Positions 18,701 to 28,395 of a DNA stretch of 64,000 nucleotides are shown in pieces. The stretch covers positions 1-64,000 of the forward strand of contig JAPLEV010000048.1 of assembly GCA_026391005.1 (NCBI GenBank), read 5' to 3'. Source of the stretch: Flavobacteriia bacterium (GTDB lineage: Bacteria; Bacteroidota; Bacteroidia; Flavobacteriales_D; Crocinitomicaceae). The translations under genes were made by a program, and so were the position numbers. Each line of letters begins with the position of its first letter. Within the stretch, counting starts at the first letter, position 1. Under the pieces are notes generated by a model. The model saw only the letters and a program-made list of their open reading frames with translations, searched no databases and was not told the DNA's origin.

Positions 18701-20962
18701 TTAATTTGCACTTACAGCACCCTTTTTCCCTTGGGGAATATCAAAAATCCAAGTATAATTTCCAACAAAATGACTGCCTGAGAAACCTCGAAAAGCATCT
18801 AATTCCTTAGGGAAATGAATAATATTATTAGGAAGTAAACCTTTGGCATTTGACTGTGGTGCAATACCATCCTGTAAACACATCGGATCAACATTATCTC
18901 CTGTAAGCTTCGCACCATATTGCCTAACCTCAGCCCATTGATTTAATTTAACCTTTCCAGAACATGCATTTTCTGGTGCCAAAATATAAAACCCACCAAA
19001 ATTTATGTTCTTAGACAAAACATCAGATATACCTAATGAATAAGCATATCCCATGCTATGAGCAACAATGTACAATGTATCATTTTTAGATGCATTCGGT
19101 ACATTATTTAAAAGTTGTAGTAGATTATATCCTGCTATCTTACCGTTCATTCTTCGCACATTAAAACCATTTGTATTGGCCTTCGTTGGCAATAAACTTA
19201 TGCTTTTAACTTTATTTTTAGTGATATTTATTACATCAGAGCAAGTATGGTTTTTTAAATTTTTACATCGCTTAGGAAAAAATGATATGGAATTTGTAAA
19301 AGAAAGTACATTTAAATAATTGGAGGTCGCAATAGAATGATGACCATCTGCATAATATATATCGTCAGGATGTATTCGATTTTCAAACAAAGAATTAATA
19401 TTTTTCCAGGGAGTCCAGTAAGCAAAACGATCATTATCATAAATATAATTACTAGTCGCTGGCATTTCTAATCCTTTCGATTGAATTGCGGCAAATGTTT
19501 TTTCTAAATCACTCGATGTTGTAACTGGACGATAGCCGTTTACAAATAATAAGATCCGCTTGGTTGGATTTTGACTTAAATTTTTTGTGCTCAATTTCTT
19601 ACCCTGATAATCATACACACTTTGGGAAATTAATGCCCCAGCTTCTGATTTCCGATTAACTACTATATAATGATTAAATGCAGTGTATGATTTGCCGTTA
19701 ATTGAAATAGTGTTAGATGATTTCCGAAAATACAGAGCAGCTTTACCGTTCTTACCCTCTATAAGTTCGAAATACATTACGGGTTTTTCAAGTTCTGAAA
19801 CCCATTTCCCTCCTCGATTAATAAACGCCTCGGTCTTATTCGATTTCTGTGAAACTTTAATTAATTCAGGTGTCGAATCTAGGCCTTTAACTACTTGTTC
19901 TGAAGTGTATTTATTAAACATCGTATAATTATAGCTTTCGAGAAATCGATAAGAATAATATTTATTTACTAGCAAAAAAGAACCATAAACAATTCCAATA
20001 GAAACCAAAAACATGGTTACTTTAAAAATTCGAAACATCCATCTCTTATACCAACGACTTTCAAGAATCCGGTTATTTACCTTTTTCCTTAAAATCAATA
20101 GTAAAATGATAACTAGTAGTAAAACAATGATGTGCATTGGACTAAAAACCCAATTATCTCCCCTGTAAATTGGCCAAAAAAGAGGGTTTTCTATCTTCAA
20201 GTAAATGAGCGTATTATTACGTTTAAAAGGCCGAACTAGATCTTTTAAAAAATCGTTAGTTGATGCTGTTAAAATACGGCCATCTTTATCTTCCGACCAC
20301 AAATAATAAGCAACAAGACCATTACTTGTTGGGATAAACTCATAATCGTCATATATCTGAAAAAAAGATATTGATTGCCTAAGTTCAAGGCGTTCTTTCC
20401 ATGTTAATAATTCTGAAATATTAGTTATGGCCGCTGAAGAAGTATCTGATAAAACAGAAACTCCTCTACATCGCATTAGACCAGAAGAAATTGTCTTACT
20501 AAAATTGAGTGAGTCACTATATTTTACGAACAGAATATGCTTATTTGGCAGAGCATACTTCAAGGTATTAGCATCAGAAAATGAACCTACAAAAAAAATG
20601 TAATAATCATTATCATTTTTATCTTGTGCGTCTTTAAAAAAAGCATCTCGCATCGAACGCATTTGACGAGTGAAGGTAATTTTATTGCCCGATGGCGAAG
20701 AAAGTACAGTCGGAAAATTACTTTTAGAATAATCTTGCAAAATATAATTGAAGACAATCTTGGAATCATAAAAAGCAGTAGATATCTCATTAAGTACCTG
20801 CTTTGGGACCTTTTGATTTTTTTGTGTTGTAATTAAATGAATATTAACCGTAACCTGCCTAAAATTACTTGAGGAAAATAAAATCGAATCAGAATCTTGG
20901 CTATAAAAAAACCCGATAAAAAAAAATGAACTTAGTAGACAAATTGCAGAAAACTTTTTCAT
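18701..20962 (-). CDS. Membrane-anchored predicted serine hydrolase, orphan
   Basis: 753 residues. Signal peptide (about 1-21), a periplasmic-type region to ~270, two membrane helices (about 277-291 and 312-333), then a soluble C-terminal half. That half carries RILLFVNGYRP (a candidate oxyanion region), the nucleophile elbow AHSMG (Ser636), acid candidates near DNVDP (about 690) and GSHF (His731), so an alpha/beta hydrolase of lipase or esterase type is likely. The N-terminal half is not recognised. It lies 10 nt downstream of the ferredoxin gene on the same strand, which suggests co-transcription. AT content is slightly higher than its neighbours. Substrate unknown. Confidence 0.75.
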   Translation of the reverse strand: MKKFSAICLLSSFFFIGFFYSQDSDSILFSSSNFRQVTVNIHLITTQKNQKVPKQVLNEISTAFYDSKIVFNYILQDYSKSNFPTVLSSPSGNKITFTRQMRSMRDAFFKDAQDKNDNDYYIFFVGSFSDANTLKYALPNKHILFVKYSDSLNFSKTISSGLMRCRGVSVLSDTSSAAITNISELLTWKERLELRQSISFFQIYDDYEFIPTSNGLVAYYLWSEDKDGRILTASTNDFLKDLVRPFKRNNTLIYLKIENPLFWPIYRGDNWVFSPMHIIVLLLVIILLLILRKKVNNRILESRWYKRWMFRIFKVTMFLVSIGIVYGSFLLVNKYYSYRFLESYNYTMFNKYTSEQVVKGLDSTPELIKVSQKSNKTEAFINRGGKWVSELEKPVMYFELIEGKNGKAALYFRKSSNTISINGKSYTAFNHYIVVNRKSEAGALISQSVYDYQGKKLSTKNLSQNPTKRILLFVNGYRPVTTSSDLEKTFAAIQSKGLEMPATSNYIYDNDRFAYWTPWKNINSLFENRIHPDDIYYADGHHSIATSNYLNVLSFTNSISFFPKRCKNLKNHTCSDVINITKNKVKSISLLPTKANTNGFNVRRMNGKIAGYNLLQLLNNVPNASKNDTLYIVAHSMGYAYSLGISDVLSKNINFGGFYILAPENACSGKVKLNQWAEVRQYGAKLTGDNVDPMCLQDGIAPQSNAKGLLPNNIIHFPKELDAFRGFSGSHFVGNYTWIFDIPQGKKGAVSAN

Positions 20963-20972
20963 TTTTATTTAT

Positions 20973-21320
20973 TTAAAGATGCATGAAATTCTTTTTGGCT
21001 AATAATTCTTCTTCTGACTCGCGGTAATCAGGGTCGTCTACGCAACAATCAACAGGACAAACAGCAGCACACTGAGGTTCGTCATGAAATCCAACACATT
21101 CGGTACATTTATCGTGCGTGATGTAATAAACGTCCATATTAACTGGCGCAAATGCATGATCAGCATCTACAGAATTACCATCTAACGTAGAAAGTATTCC
21201 TTTAAGAGAAGTGCCATCAGCATATTTCCATTCAGCTCCTCCTTCATAAATTGCATTGTTTGGACATTCTGGTTCACAAGCCCCACAATTTATACACTCA
21301 TCAGTAATCGTAATTGCCAT
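20973..21320 (-). CDS. Dicluster 4Fe-4S ferredoxin
   Basis: 115 residues. First cluster motif C9-IN-C12-GA-C15-EPE-C19-P, then a 50-residue insertion, then C72-TE-C75-x8-C84-AAV-C88-P, giving two [4Fe-4S] sites; two more Cys follow at 92-93. This is the bacterial dicluster ferredoxin with a long inter-motif segment found widely in Bacteroidota. It is divergent from a LuxC-type acyl-CoA reductase, a recurrent neighbour in this phylum; electron transfer between the two is conceivable but not shown. Start chosen at the ATG directly before the conserved AITITDEC. Confidence 0.93.
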   Translation of the reverse strand: MAITITDECINCGACEPECPNNAIYEGGAEWKYADGTSLKGILSTLDGNSVDADHAFAPVNMDVYYITHDKCTECVGFHDEPQCAAVCPVDCCVDDPDYRESEEELLAKKNFMHL

Positions 21321-21336
21321 TTTTGACTTTTTTTTA

Positions 21337-21344
21337 CAAATATA
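21337..21344 (-). promoter_or_regulatory. -7 box of the ferredoxin gene
   Basis: Minus-strand TATATTTG fits TAnnTTTG and ends 16 nt before the ATG. It faces the acyl-CoA reductase promoter across about 50 bp. Confidence 0.55.
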
Positions 21345-21392
21345 AGGAGCTTAAACGAAAATGCCGTTTGAAGTTCATGAAAAAAAAGAGAT

Positions 21393-21400
21393 TAACTTTA
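21393..21400 (+). promoter_or_regulatory. -7 box before the acyl-CoA reductase gene
   Basis: TAACTTTA ends 4 nt before the ATG. A TTTG lies 22 nt upstream (21367-21370). Confidence 0.45.
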
Positions 21401-21404
21401 CCAA

Positions 21405-22454
21405 ATGAATAAACATGAATTGATTAACAGTTTTAGCCGCCTTGGTGAATTAATGAACTCGCTTGGTGAAAACAAGCCACATTCGCTTGGTCTTCCCTGT
21501 GATAATTCAAGTTATGAGCAGTTTAATTTAGCCATTGAGAGAGAAATTTTTCACAATGGTTGGTTTACTGAAGAATTAGTGCGCCTTTCTCTTTGCAACC
21601 TGGCGAATTGGCTCAACGAAAAAACACTGGAGAACTGGCTAAGTAACTACCCTTCGGCGGAAACGAATAAAACCATCGCTGTAATAATGGCCGGAAATAT
21701 ACCATTGGTTGGATTTCATGATTTTATCTGTGTGCTATTCGCTGGTTATAAAATTCAAGTAAAATTGAGCTCTGATGACAATAGACTTTTCCGTTTTATC
21801 TACCAAGCATTGCTTGATATTGATCCTCGATTTGGAAATAAGATCCAACTAGCCGATGGTAAACTAAGCTCCTTTGATGCCGTTATTGCTACCGGAGGAA
21901 GTTCTTCCATAGTACATTTCAAATCGTATTTTTCAAACGTTCCTCACCTCTTCAGAGGAAATAGAAGCTCGGTTGCTATACTTACTGGTAAAGAAACAAA
22001 TGAAGAACTATGCGCACTCGGTGAAGATATATTTTTATATTTCGGACGAGGTTGCAGGAATGTGAGTCATTTACTGCTTCCAAAAGGATTTTTATTAAAT
22101 ACCTTCTTTGAACAAATTATTTCCTATTCAGATGTGATAAACAACAAAAAATACGGGAACAATTACGACTACCACAAAACGATTCACTTAATGAATTTGG
22201 AGAATTTCCTTGATAATAACTTTGTACTATTGAAAGAAAGTGAAACGCTGCACGCACCTATCGGTATGATCTATTATCATTATTACGAAGATCCAGCAGA
22301 AATAACAAGCTACCTAGAAATTCATAAGGAAGAAATCCAATGCCTCATAGGAAATGATTATCAAGCTTTCGGTAGTTCCCAACAACCTCAGATCGATGAT
22401 TATGCAGACAACTTAAACACGATGGATTGGCTACATAATCTAGGATACAATTAG
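21405..22454 (+). CDS. LuxC-type acyl-CoA reductase
   Basis: 349 residues. Belongs to the LuxC-like aldehyde dehydrogenase superfamily branch that reduces acyl-CoA or acyl groups to aldehyde with NADPH. Visible: VIMAGNIPLVGFHDF (about 94-108), the ATGGSSS nucleotide loop (162-168), and GRGCRNVSHL with the likely catalytic Cys217. A role in fatty aldehyde or lipid metabolism is inferred. The neighbouring ferredoxin is divergent, with promoters facing each other. Confidence 0.85.
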   Translation: MNKHELINSFSRLGELMNSLGENKPHSLGLPCDNSSYEQFNLAIEREIFHNGWFTEELVRLSLCNLANWLNEKTLENWLSNYPSAETNKTIAVIMAGNIPLVGFHDFICVLFAGYKIQVKLSSDDNRLFRFIYQALLDIDPRFGNKIQLADGKLSSFDAVIATGGSSSIVHFKSYFSNVPHLFRGNRSSVAILTGKETNEELCALGEDIFLYFGRGCRNVSHLLLPKGFLLNTFFEQIISYSDVINNKKYGNNYDYHKTIHLMNLENFLDNNFVLLKESETLHAPIGMIYYHYYEDPAEITSYLEIHKEEIQCLIGNDYQAFGSSQQPQIDDYADNLNTMDWLHNLGYN

Positions 22455-22460
22455 TTTCAT

Positions 22461-22468
22461 TACCTTTG
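22461..22468 (+). promoter_or_regulatory. -7 box directly before map
   Basis: TACCTTTG (TAnnTTTG) ends 5 nt before the map ATG, predicting a leaderless or near-leaderless transcript. Confidence 0.5.
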
Positions 22469-22473
22469 CAACT

Positions 22474-23268
22474 ATGTCATTTCTAGCTAACAATTCAATC
22501 AAATACAAAACCGCTGATGAGATAAACATCATGCGCGAAGCAGCTCAAATTGTGAGTAGAACCTTAGGGCTCATTACAAAACACATGCATCCGGGAACCA
22601 CTCCAATCAGTCTAGATAAAATGGCGGAAGCATACATACGTTCGCAAAATGCCATTCCTGGATTTTTAGGTTTGTATGGTTGTCCTAGTACCTTACTAAT
22701 TTCAGTAAATGAACAAGTAGTGCATGGCTTACCAACTGACCGACCCTTTCAAGAAGGCGACATCGTTTCTGTTGATTGTGGTTCTCTTTACAAAGGATAT
22801 TATGGAGATCACGCTTACACCTTTGAAATTGGGGAAGTAAAGCCAGAGATAAAGAAATTACTTGACGTAACAAAAGAATGCTTGTATTTGGGAATTGAGC
22901 AATGTACAACAGCAAATAGACTAGAAGATATTGGCTTTGCAATTCAACAGCACGCGGAAGCACATGGCTATGGTGTAGTGCGTGATCTTGTTGGACATGG
23001 ACTAGGAAAAGCACTACATGAAGAGCCACAAGTTCCTAATTATGGAAGACGTGGAAGAGGAAAGCGGATTCAAAATGGATTAACCATTGCGATTGAACCA
23101 ATGATTAATATGGGCACAGAAAAAGTAGTCACATTAGAGGATCAATGGACCATCGTTACGGCAGATGGGAAGCCAAGCGCACATTTTGAACATAATATTG
23201 CTGTGGTAAATGGGCAACCGGTTATACTTTCCACCTTTGATTTTATCTACGAGCAATTAGGTAAATAA
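22474..23268 (+). CDS. map: Methionine aminopeptidase, type I
   Basis: 264 residues. Removes the initiator Met from nascent proteins. Metal ligands are visible in order: Asp in VSVDCG, Asp in YGDHAYT, His in VGHGLG, Glu in AIEPMI and Glu in HFEHNI; the substrate His lies in ALHEEP. No N-terminal zinc-finger extension. The next gene starts on the base after the stop. Confidence 0.96.
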   Translation: MSFLANNSIKYKTADEINIMREAAQIVSRTLGLITKHMHPGTTPISLDKMAEAYIRSQNAIPGFLGLYGCPSTLLISVNEQVVHGLPTDRPFQEGDIVSVDCGSLYKGYYGDHAYTFEIGEVKPEIKKLLDVTKECLYLGIEQCTTANRLEDIGFAIQQHAEAHGYGVVRDLVGHGLGKALHEEPQVPNYGRRGRGKRIQNGLTIAIEPMINMGTEKVVTLEDQWTIVTADGKPSAHFEHNIAVVNGQPVILSTFDFIYEQLGK

Positions 23269-23835
23269 ATGGGACGAGAAGCCAGAATTGTATTTCTAAG
23301 TTTACTTACGATACTTTTGTATGGCATAATCATCCTAATAGAAAAGGGATTCCTAGTTCTCCCATTCCCCTTATTTGATTCCATTGTTTTCATTGTTGGT
23401 ATTCGCTTTCTTTTTTGGGCAGAAGATCGTAAAACACGCTTTATTTTGGGACTCTTTCTTAGCGCACTACTTTTTGCTATTGCCTCGAAACCATTCGTGT
23501 TAGAAATATTCATTAATGGACAAGACTTAGAAATTTTTAATGCTTCCCTTTGGCCAGATGTATTTAAGTTGGTGCATCTTCTCCTATTAATCGTGTTTTT
23601 TGGTGCGCTAATTCGTCCGAAAAAAATACTGGAATGGTTAAGCTTTTGTTCGCTCCTTGCCCTTCTTATTGCTAGTCAAATGCCAATGATTGCTTTTCTA
23701 GCATTCATACCATTCAGCGTTTTGGTAATCTATCTCTACCTTAGAAAAGCAATGCTTCCGATTTATTACCTATTTATCTTAAAAGCCTCATTTGATCTTT
23801 TAGAAGGGATAATGATGCTTTTTAGTACGTATTAA
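23269..23835 (+). CDS. Polytopic membrane protein, hypothetical
   Basis: 188 residues with five or six predicted membrane helices (about 8-25, 33-48, 57-75, 95-113, 119-150, 160-180) separated by short, often basic loops (AEDRKTR, RPKK). ATG abuts the map stop, so translational coupling is likely. No family motif recognised; function unknown. Confidence 0.75.
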   Translation: MGREARIVFLSLLTILLYGIIILIEKGFLVLPFPLFDSIVFIVGIRFLFWAEDRKTRFILGLFLSALLFAIASKPFVLEIFINGQDLEIFNASLWPDVFKLVHLLLLIVFFGALIRPKKILEWLSFCSLLALLIASQMPMIAFLAFIPFSVLVIYLYLRKAMLPIYYLFILKASFDLLEGIMMLFSTY

Positions 23836-23902
23836 AAGGAGTTCCCACCCTTTTCTGTAACAGAAGAAATGCAGTGAAGCATTTACCAGTAAACACACGA
23901 AA

Positions 23903-25804
23903 TTATTTTTGAATAATTAACTTTTGAAAGGGTGATTTACTTTCTCCTCTCAATTGCACATAATAAACACCTGAGGGCAATAGATTTGTTTCAATTGAAT
24001 TATTTTTTAGCACGCCGGTCGAAATCTCCAATCCCAAGGAATTATAAACGACATACGATACAACTTTATCTTGTGGTAAATTAGAAATCCTAACGCTACT
24101 ACAACTAAGGCAAGGATTAGGAAATAAGAGCGGTTTCTCAATGGTCGTAGCCAAATCGTTGAGTCCAAGATTGGAACAATTAAGCTTATATTCAATTGCA
24201 CCAACATTGGTTGTTGGACTGGTTCTAGCTTGCCCCAAATAATCACTGGTTAAAAAAGGCATTGTTGCGGGAACTGACTTTACCCAATACATATGATCAG
24301 AACACGGGGTAATCGAATAGATAGAGTCCAATAATGAATAAGTTGATACGGGCATCGTTGATCTCACCTCATCACCAAGTCCCAATGAAGTATGAGATTT
24401 AATCCATAAATTATTTGAACTTAAAATAGCATTAGGTGTTGGATGAAAAGCGTTAAGCGTTTTTTTAAATGGCTGCATAGTAGCATAGGTCAATGTGTCA
24501 AAGGTGAAAATATTATTAAAAATTTGTATGTTTTCCATACTTCCATAAAAGCTATTAAAAATAGGGTTGTAACTTGGAAAGTAAAAATTTACATGTCCGT
24601 TATTACCAGCCCCGGGCATTCCCATTGTTTCTATGAAAGTATTGTTAAAAACAAAGACATTTTTTATACAATTAATTCCTGCAATGGTTGTTACCCCCTC
24701 CCAAAACGAAACCCCTGAGCCAACTTTCTGTACGATGTTATTATAGATAAATATACTATCGACATTAGGGAAATAAGCAGTTGGTAAGCTACATTTTGTA
24801 CTACAATTTTCAAATATTGGATTTGATCCAGTTGAACAGGACCCTTCATTTGCAATTAAGATTCCATCTCCCGACCAAACAGCAGTTGTATCACCTAGAC
24901 AGCCTCGCCAATATTGCGATCCGATGTTAGGGGTATTATAGATCATATTTTCATGAAACATAATTTTGTATGAATTTTCAACGTAAAAATTCGTATTGTT
25001 ATCATGTAAATGATTGCTGTATGCATTACAAAGGGTGCTATTTTGAAAGTTTAATCCTTCCCCGCGAGTATACGCTACTTCACAATTGTTTACAATGCAA
25101 TTTGAATTGTCCAACAATTTAATTCCACTGGGCCATTCGCAAGGACTTGTATCATTTTCAAACCCAATTCTACTTGCATATAGGGACTTTGAATTAATGA
25201 TGGATATCGTATCGACTGCTTTGGTTAATATGGAAAAAGCACCTAATGGGCTTAATATGGAATAAGCCCCAACATGTTCTACCGCCACATTATCGATTAA
25301 TATATTTCGTTGACGGGGATTGATTCTTGAAATTAAAAGCCCAGTTCCTGAAGAATATTGTAATGTGATATTCTTAACAAAAATATGATCACCGCTTAAC
25401 TGCAGTAAGTGCCCAGTTGATAAATTGGCCGCTGTACCACCAATGATAACGCTACCTATTCCTTCTACGCTAATATCTTTATAGACCCCATTATTTTGCC
25501 AGTTATTAGCATATTGCTGAAATCCTAATGTAGTCTGATAAAATCCTGGCTTCAACATAATTAAGCCATACGCATGCCCCCCATTTATTCCTGCAGTTCC
25601 CCATGGCAACATTTGAACAGCGGCAGCAAATGTTTGTAAAGGAGAAGAAAATGTCCCAAGGTTAGCATCACTGCCTTGAGGATCCATATAAACGGTATCA
25701 GTGATTATATAATTCCCAACATTTATTATGGGTGAGGGAATATTAAATTGGCAAAATACGGGTAAGTAAGTAAATACAATTATTGATAAAATCAGTGATT
25801 TCAT
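23903..25804 (-). CDS. T9SS-secreted right-handed beta-helix protein
   Basis: About 633 residues from the preferred ATG at 25804, which gives a clean signal peptide (MKSLILSIIVFTYLPVFCQ); an in-frame ATG 12 codons upstream is less likely. The body has the DPQGSDANLGTFSSPLQTF opening typical of parallel beta-helix (pectate-lyase-like) surface proteins, then many short strands with Asn turns. It ends in a type A T9SS sorting domain beginning LFPNPCLSCSS, with SGVYYVQL near the end. Probably binds or cleaves a polysaccharide; catalytic residues cannot be assigned. Confidence 0.85.
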   Translation of the reverse strand: MKSLILSIIVFTYLPVFCQFNIPSPIINVGNYIITDTVYMDPQGSDANLGTFSSPLQTFAAAVQMLPWGTAGINGGHAYGLIMLKPGFYQTTLGFQQYANNWQNNGVYKDISVEGIGSVIIGGTAANLSTGHLLQLSGDHIFVKNITLQYSSGTGLLISRINPRQRNILIDNVAVEHVGAYSILSPLGAFSILTKAVDTISIINSKSLYASRIGFENDTSPCEWPSGIKLLDNSNCIVNNCEVAYTRGEGLNFQNSTLCNAYSNHLHDNNTNFYVENSYKIMFHENMIYNTPNIGSQYWRGCLGDTTAVWSGDGILIANEGSCSTGSNPIFENCSTKCSLPTAYFPNVDSIFIYNNIVQKVGSGVSFWEGVTTIAGINCIKNVFVFNNTFIETMGMPGAGNNGHVNFYFPSYNPIFNSFYGSMENIQIFNNIFTFDTLTYATMQPFKKTLNAFHPTPNAILSSNNLWIKSHTSLGLGDEVRSTMPVSTYSLLDSIYSITPCSDHMYWVKSVPATMPFLTSDYLGQARTSPTTNVGAIEYKLNCSNLGLNDLATTIEKPLLFPNPCLSCSSVRISNLPQDKVVSYVVYNSLGLEISTGVLKNNSIETNLLPSGVYYVQLRGESKSPFQKLIIQK

Positions 25805-25986
25805 AAACGTAGAATTTAAATTAATAAGTGGCAGCTTCAACTACCTTTTGTAATACTTTTTGTGAAGATAATAAAAAATTAAAATGTTGGATTTTTGCAG
25901 CCATTAATCAAGATTAGGTGATCAACTAAATATCCGCAGCAGAGCAAGTACGGGAGTAAAGAGAGGACATACGCTTAAAACACTAA

Positions 25987-27573
25987 TTAATCAAAACTTT
26001 GCACATAGATTGCTTGTGTTGTGCTTTTAGTTGCAGATGAGATACTTAAAAAATAAACACCTGTATGCCAATTTTGAGTACTTATTGTATTTTCAATATT
26101 GTTCAATACAACATTTGCCAATTCCCTTCCTTGACCATCTGTAACTCGAACAAATAGTTCTTCATCTTGAATTTTAAAAATCAAAGATGCATTCGAATTT
26201 ATAAATTGAAAGGTGGTATGTTCTGTTATCTCCAAGGAGTTTTGTGTGCATTTATCAACTGAATACACTATTAAAGGACTTGTACTCGGCATTGGAGTTG
26301 CCGTGATATAGCTACCCATTCGCGTATAAAATTTTGTAAGCGGAACAAGTGCTACATTTTGTGAAAGAGTACCTATCGTTTGAAAACAATCCGAATATCC
26401 ATCAGTGCCTGTTTGAACAAGCCAAGCGTCTGGTTGAGTCGCATTGCCATATGCCTTAATGTGTTCTCCGGCCCAAACAATTCCCAAACTTGGATGTTCC
26501 TTGATACTCTTCCCAGTACCAAAATGCTCATCGTATGATTTAGCCCATAAAACTGTTCCAAGGTTGTTTGTTTTTAAAAGAAAGGGCCAATCTCCTGTAT
26601 AAGAAGTTTTATTGTAATGATATCCTGTGATATAAAGATTTTTTTGAGCATCTTGATAGCTAGAGCGCACAAATATTTCACTCGCTGGAAGATCCAAGGT
26701 TAATTGTTTTGACCAATTTACAGCGCCTAACCCATCTACATTTAATAGCGTCAAGACATAATAATTGTTGACCGGATTATTCGCTACAAGCGTTAAGGAT
26801 TGATCCGCTTGCTCGTACATTCCATAAATTCTTCCATAATTTGCATACGATTTCGACCATAAAAGATCCCCATTACTTGTTAATTTCGATAGTATCATTC
26901 CGCTTCCATTCGATGCCGTCCCACCAACATAAATTTCGCCATTGGCTCGTACACTTAACGTTTGAATCAATTGTTGGCCGCTTGTTGAACCAAAACTCCT
27001 TGTCCATAAGGTGTCTCCATTTAAATTCAACTTACAGATGAATGATTTTAGATTATACTGGGTATTATACACTTCCCCAGCAACAATATAATTTCCTAAA
27101 TTATCAGGTTGAATATCAAACGCAATATCATTTCCATCATTTATAGCATTTCCAAAGGAGCGCCCCCAAATTATGGTTCCACTTGGAGAAATTTTAGCAA
27201 TGTACATGTCCTTTTTACAAACCCCATTGCACAATAAACCTGTACCACTTCCGATGATGATAAAATTATTATCGCTTGTTGGAATTATCTTATTTATCTC
27301 CTCAAAGTTCAATTTCATTGCCTGCAACACATTGCCCGAAGGATCTATTTTCATCCATAATCCATAATAATAAATCGTTCCACCAGCCATGCTTAGAGTT
27401 CTATCTGTTCCACCAACGGCATAACAATTTTCATTCGCATCAAAGGCAAAATCATTGAAATAATCTCTTGCCGCTACGGATGTTGTGGTATCAGAACCAT
27501 AGAGACCTGTTAGTTGTCCAAATGAAGAAAATTTAATAAAACAAGTTGCTAAAAAAAGGAAGAAAAATTTCAT
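25987..27573 (-). CDS. T9SS-secreted beta-propeller-like protein
   Basis: 528 residues. Signal peptide (about 1-19, ending SSFG), then repeated blocks of the form G...W.KSYG and NYIVAGE, as in delta-60/propeller repeats, and a C-terminal type A sorting domain (VTDGQGREL, then GVYFLSISS). Similar in style to the N-terminal part of the 14537 gene. It follows the DUF1566-type gene by 21 nt and is probably co-transcribed. Binding partner unknown. Confidence 0.82.
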   Translation of the reverse strand: MKFFFLFLATCFIKFSSFGQLTGLYGSDTTTSVAARDYFNDFAFDANENCYAVGGTDRTLSMAGGTIYYYGLWMKIDPSGNVLQAMKLNFEEINKIIPTSDNNFIIIGSGTGLLCNGVCKKDMYIAKISPSGTIIWGRSFGNAINDGNDIAFDIQPDNLGNYIVAGEVYNTQYNLKSFICKLNLNGDTLWTRSFGSTSGQQLIQTLSVRANGEIYVGGTASNGSGMILSKLTSNGDLLWSKSYANYGRIYGMYEQADQSLTLVANNPVNNYYVLTLLNVDGLGAVNWSKQLTLDLPASEIFVRSSYQDAQKNLYITGYHYNKTSYTGDWPFLLKTNNLGTVLWAKSYDEHFGTGKSIKEHPSLGIVWAGEHIKAYGNATQPDAWLVQTGTDGYSDCFQTIGTLSQNVALVPLTKFYTRMGSYITATPMPSTSPLIVYSVDKCTQNSLEITEHTTFQFINSNASLIFKIQDEELFVRVTDGQGRELANVVLNNIENTISTQNWHTGVYFLSISSATKSTTQAIYVQSFD

Positions 27574-27594
27574 ACGCTATAATTTAAGTTCAAT

Positions 27595-28173
27595 TTAAAA
27601 TACACGAATAGCCCTTACTGACAATAAACTAGATTTATCATAATAATTACTTGGCTTACCATCAAAAAAACTAAAAAACCATGCGCTTTTATCGTTCGAT
27701 TCAGTAGATGACCAATATAAACTAGGATTTACAAGCGCAGCATCTTTTGTTTCACTTAAAACACGATTTACATCATATAGGTTGCCCCATAATGTATTCA
27801 ATTCTAAGATAGATGGTAAATACCAATCTTCAAATTCTTGAATTTTATATACATCACAAACACCCGCTGCAAAATTTGTATCTCGAATAGACATCATGAT
27901 AGCCGAAGTATTCGATTGCCCATCCCATGAGTTTTCAGAACTTTCAACATCAATATCAATAGGTCCCCATTTTACTTCTGCCTGAATGTCATTTAAGCTT
28001 AAGATTAATCCATGAGTAGAGCCATCTTTCACCTGGTAGGTATGAAAAACAATTCCACCACCATACAATTCACCAATAAAATGCAGGTTGGAAGGGGTCG
28101 TGTTTTGCGCATAATAACCACTGGATAGAATCAGCAAGAATGCTAGCAATTTAGTTGGTGATACAAATGTCAT
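27595..28173 (-). CDS. Exported DUF1566 (Lcl C-terminal) domain protein
   Basis: 192 residues: signal peptide (about 1-22), then a DUF1566 domain recognisable from GGGIVFH, DWYLPSILELN, YWSSTE and the closing VRAIRVF. The fold is of C-type-lectin kind and such proteins are exported surface proteins of unknown function. First gene of a likely two-gene transcript with the propeller protein. Confidence 0.8.
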   Translation of the reverse strand: MTFVSPTKLLAFLLILSSGYYAQNTTPSNLHFIGELYGGGIVFHTYQVKDGSTHGLILSLNDIQAEVKWGPIDIDVESSENSWDGQSNTSAIMMSIRDTNFAAGVCDVYKIQEFEDWYLPSILELNTLWGNLYDVNRVLSETKDAALVNPSLYWSSTESNDKSAWFFSFFDGKPSNYYDKSSLLSVRAIRVF

Positions 28174-28264
28174 AAGGAACGAATTATAAAAGTAAAGAAG
28201 CTTTGTTTAGCTTAAAAGTAAACGAAATAATGAAGAGTAATTAATTATTTACCAATTAATCAGA

Positions 28265-28365
28265 AAATTAATTCTTTTCAATAATATAATTTAACACCTT
28301 TTCCATCAAATGAACTCTGTCTTTTCCATTTACATTATGCTTGTGCATTGGATAGGGAAAGAAAT
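28265..28365 (-). pseudogene. 3'-end fragment of a DPP4-like peptidase gene
   Basis: These 101 bases match 29650-29750, the last ~32 codons and stop of the S9 peptidase gene, at 97 positions. The minus-strand frame stays open to the same stop; three of the codons differ in meaning. No start codon or catalytic Ser region remains. It lies after the stop of the Omp85-type gene, so it is a remnant of a duplicated copy rather than a gene. Confidence 0.85.
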
Positions 28366-28395
28366 AGGTTCAATTCAATTAGTGCGGCAAGCAAA

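Noticed and set aside
22685..23029. 114-codon minus-strand open frame
   Set aside because: Lies wholly within map, which has all catalytic residues in its own frame.
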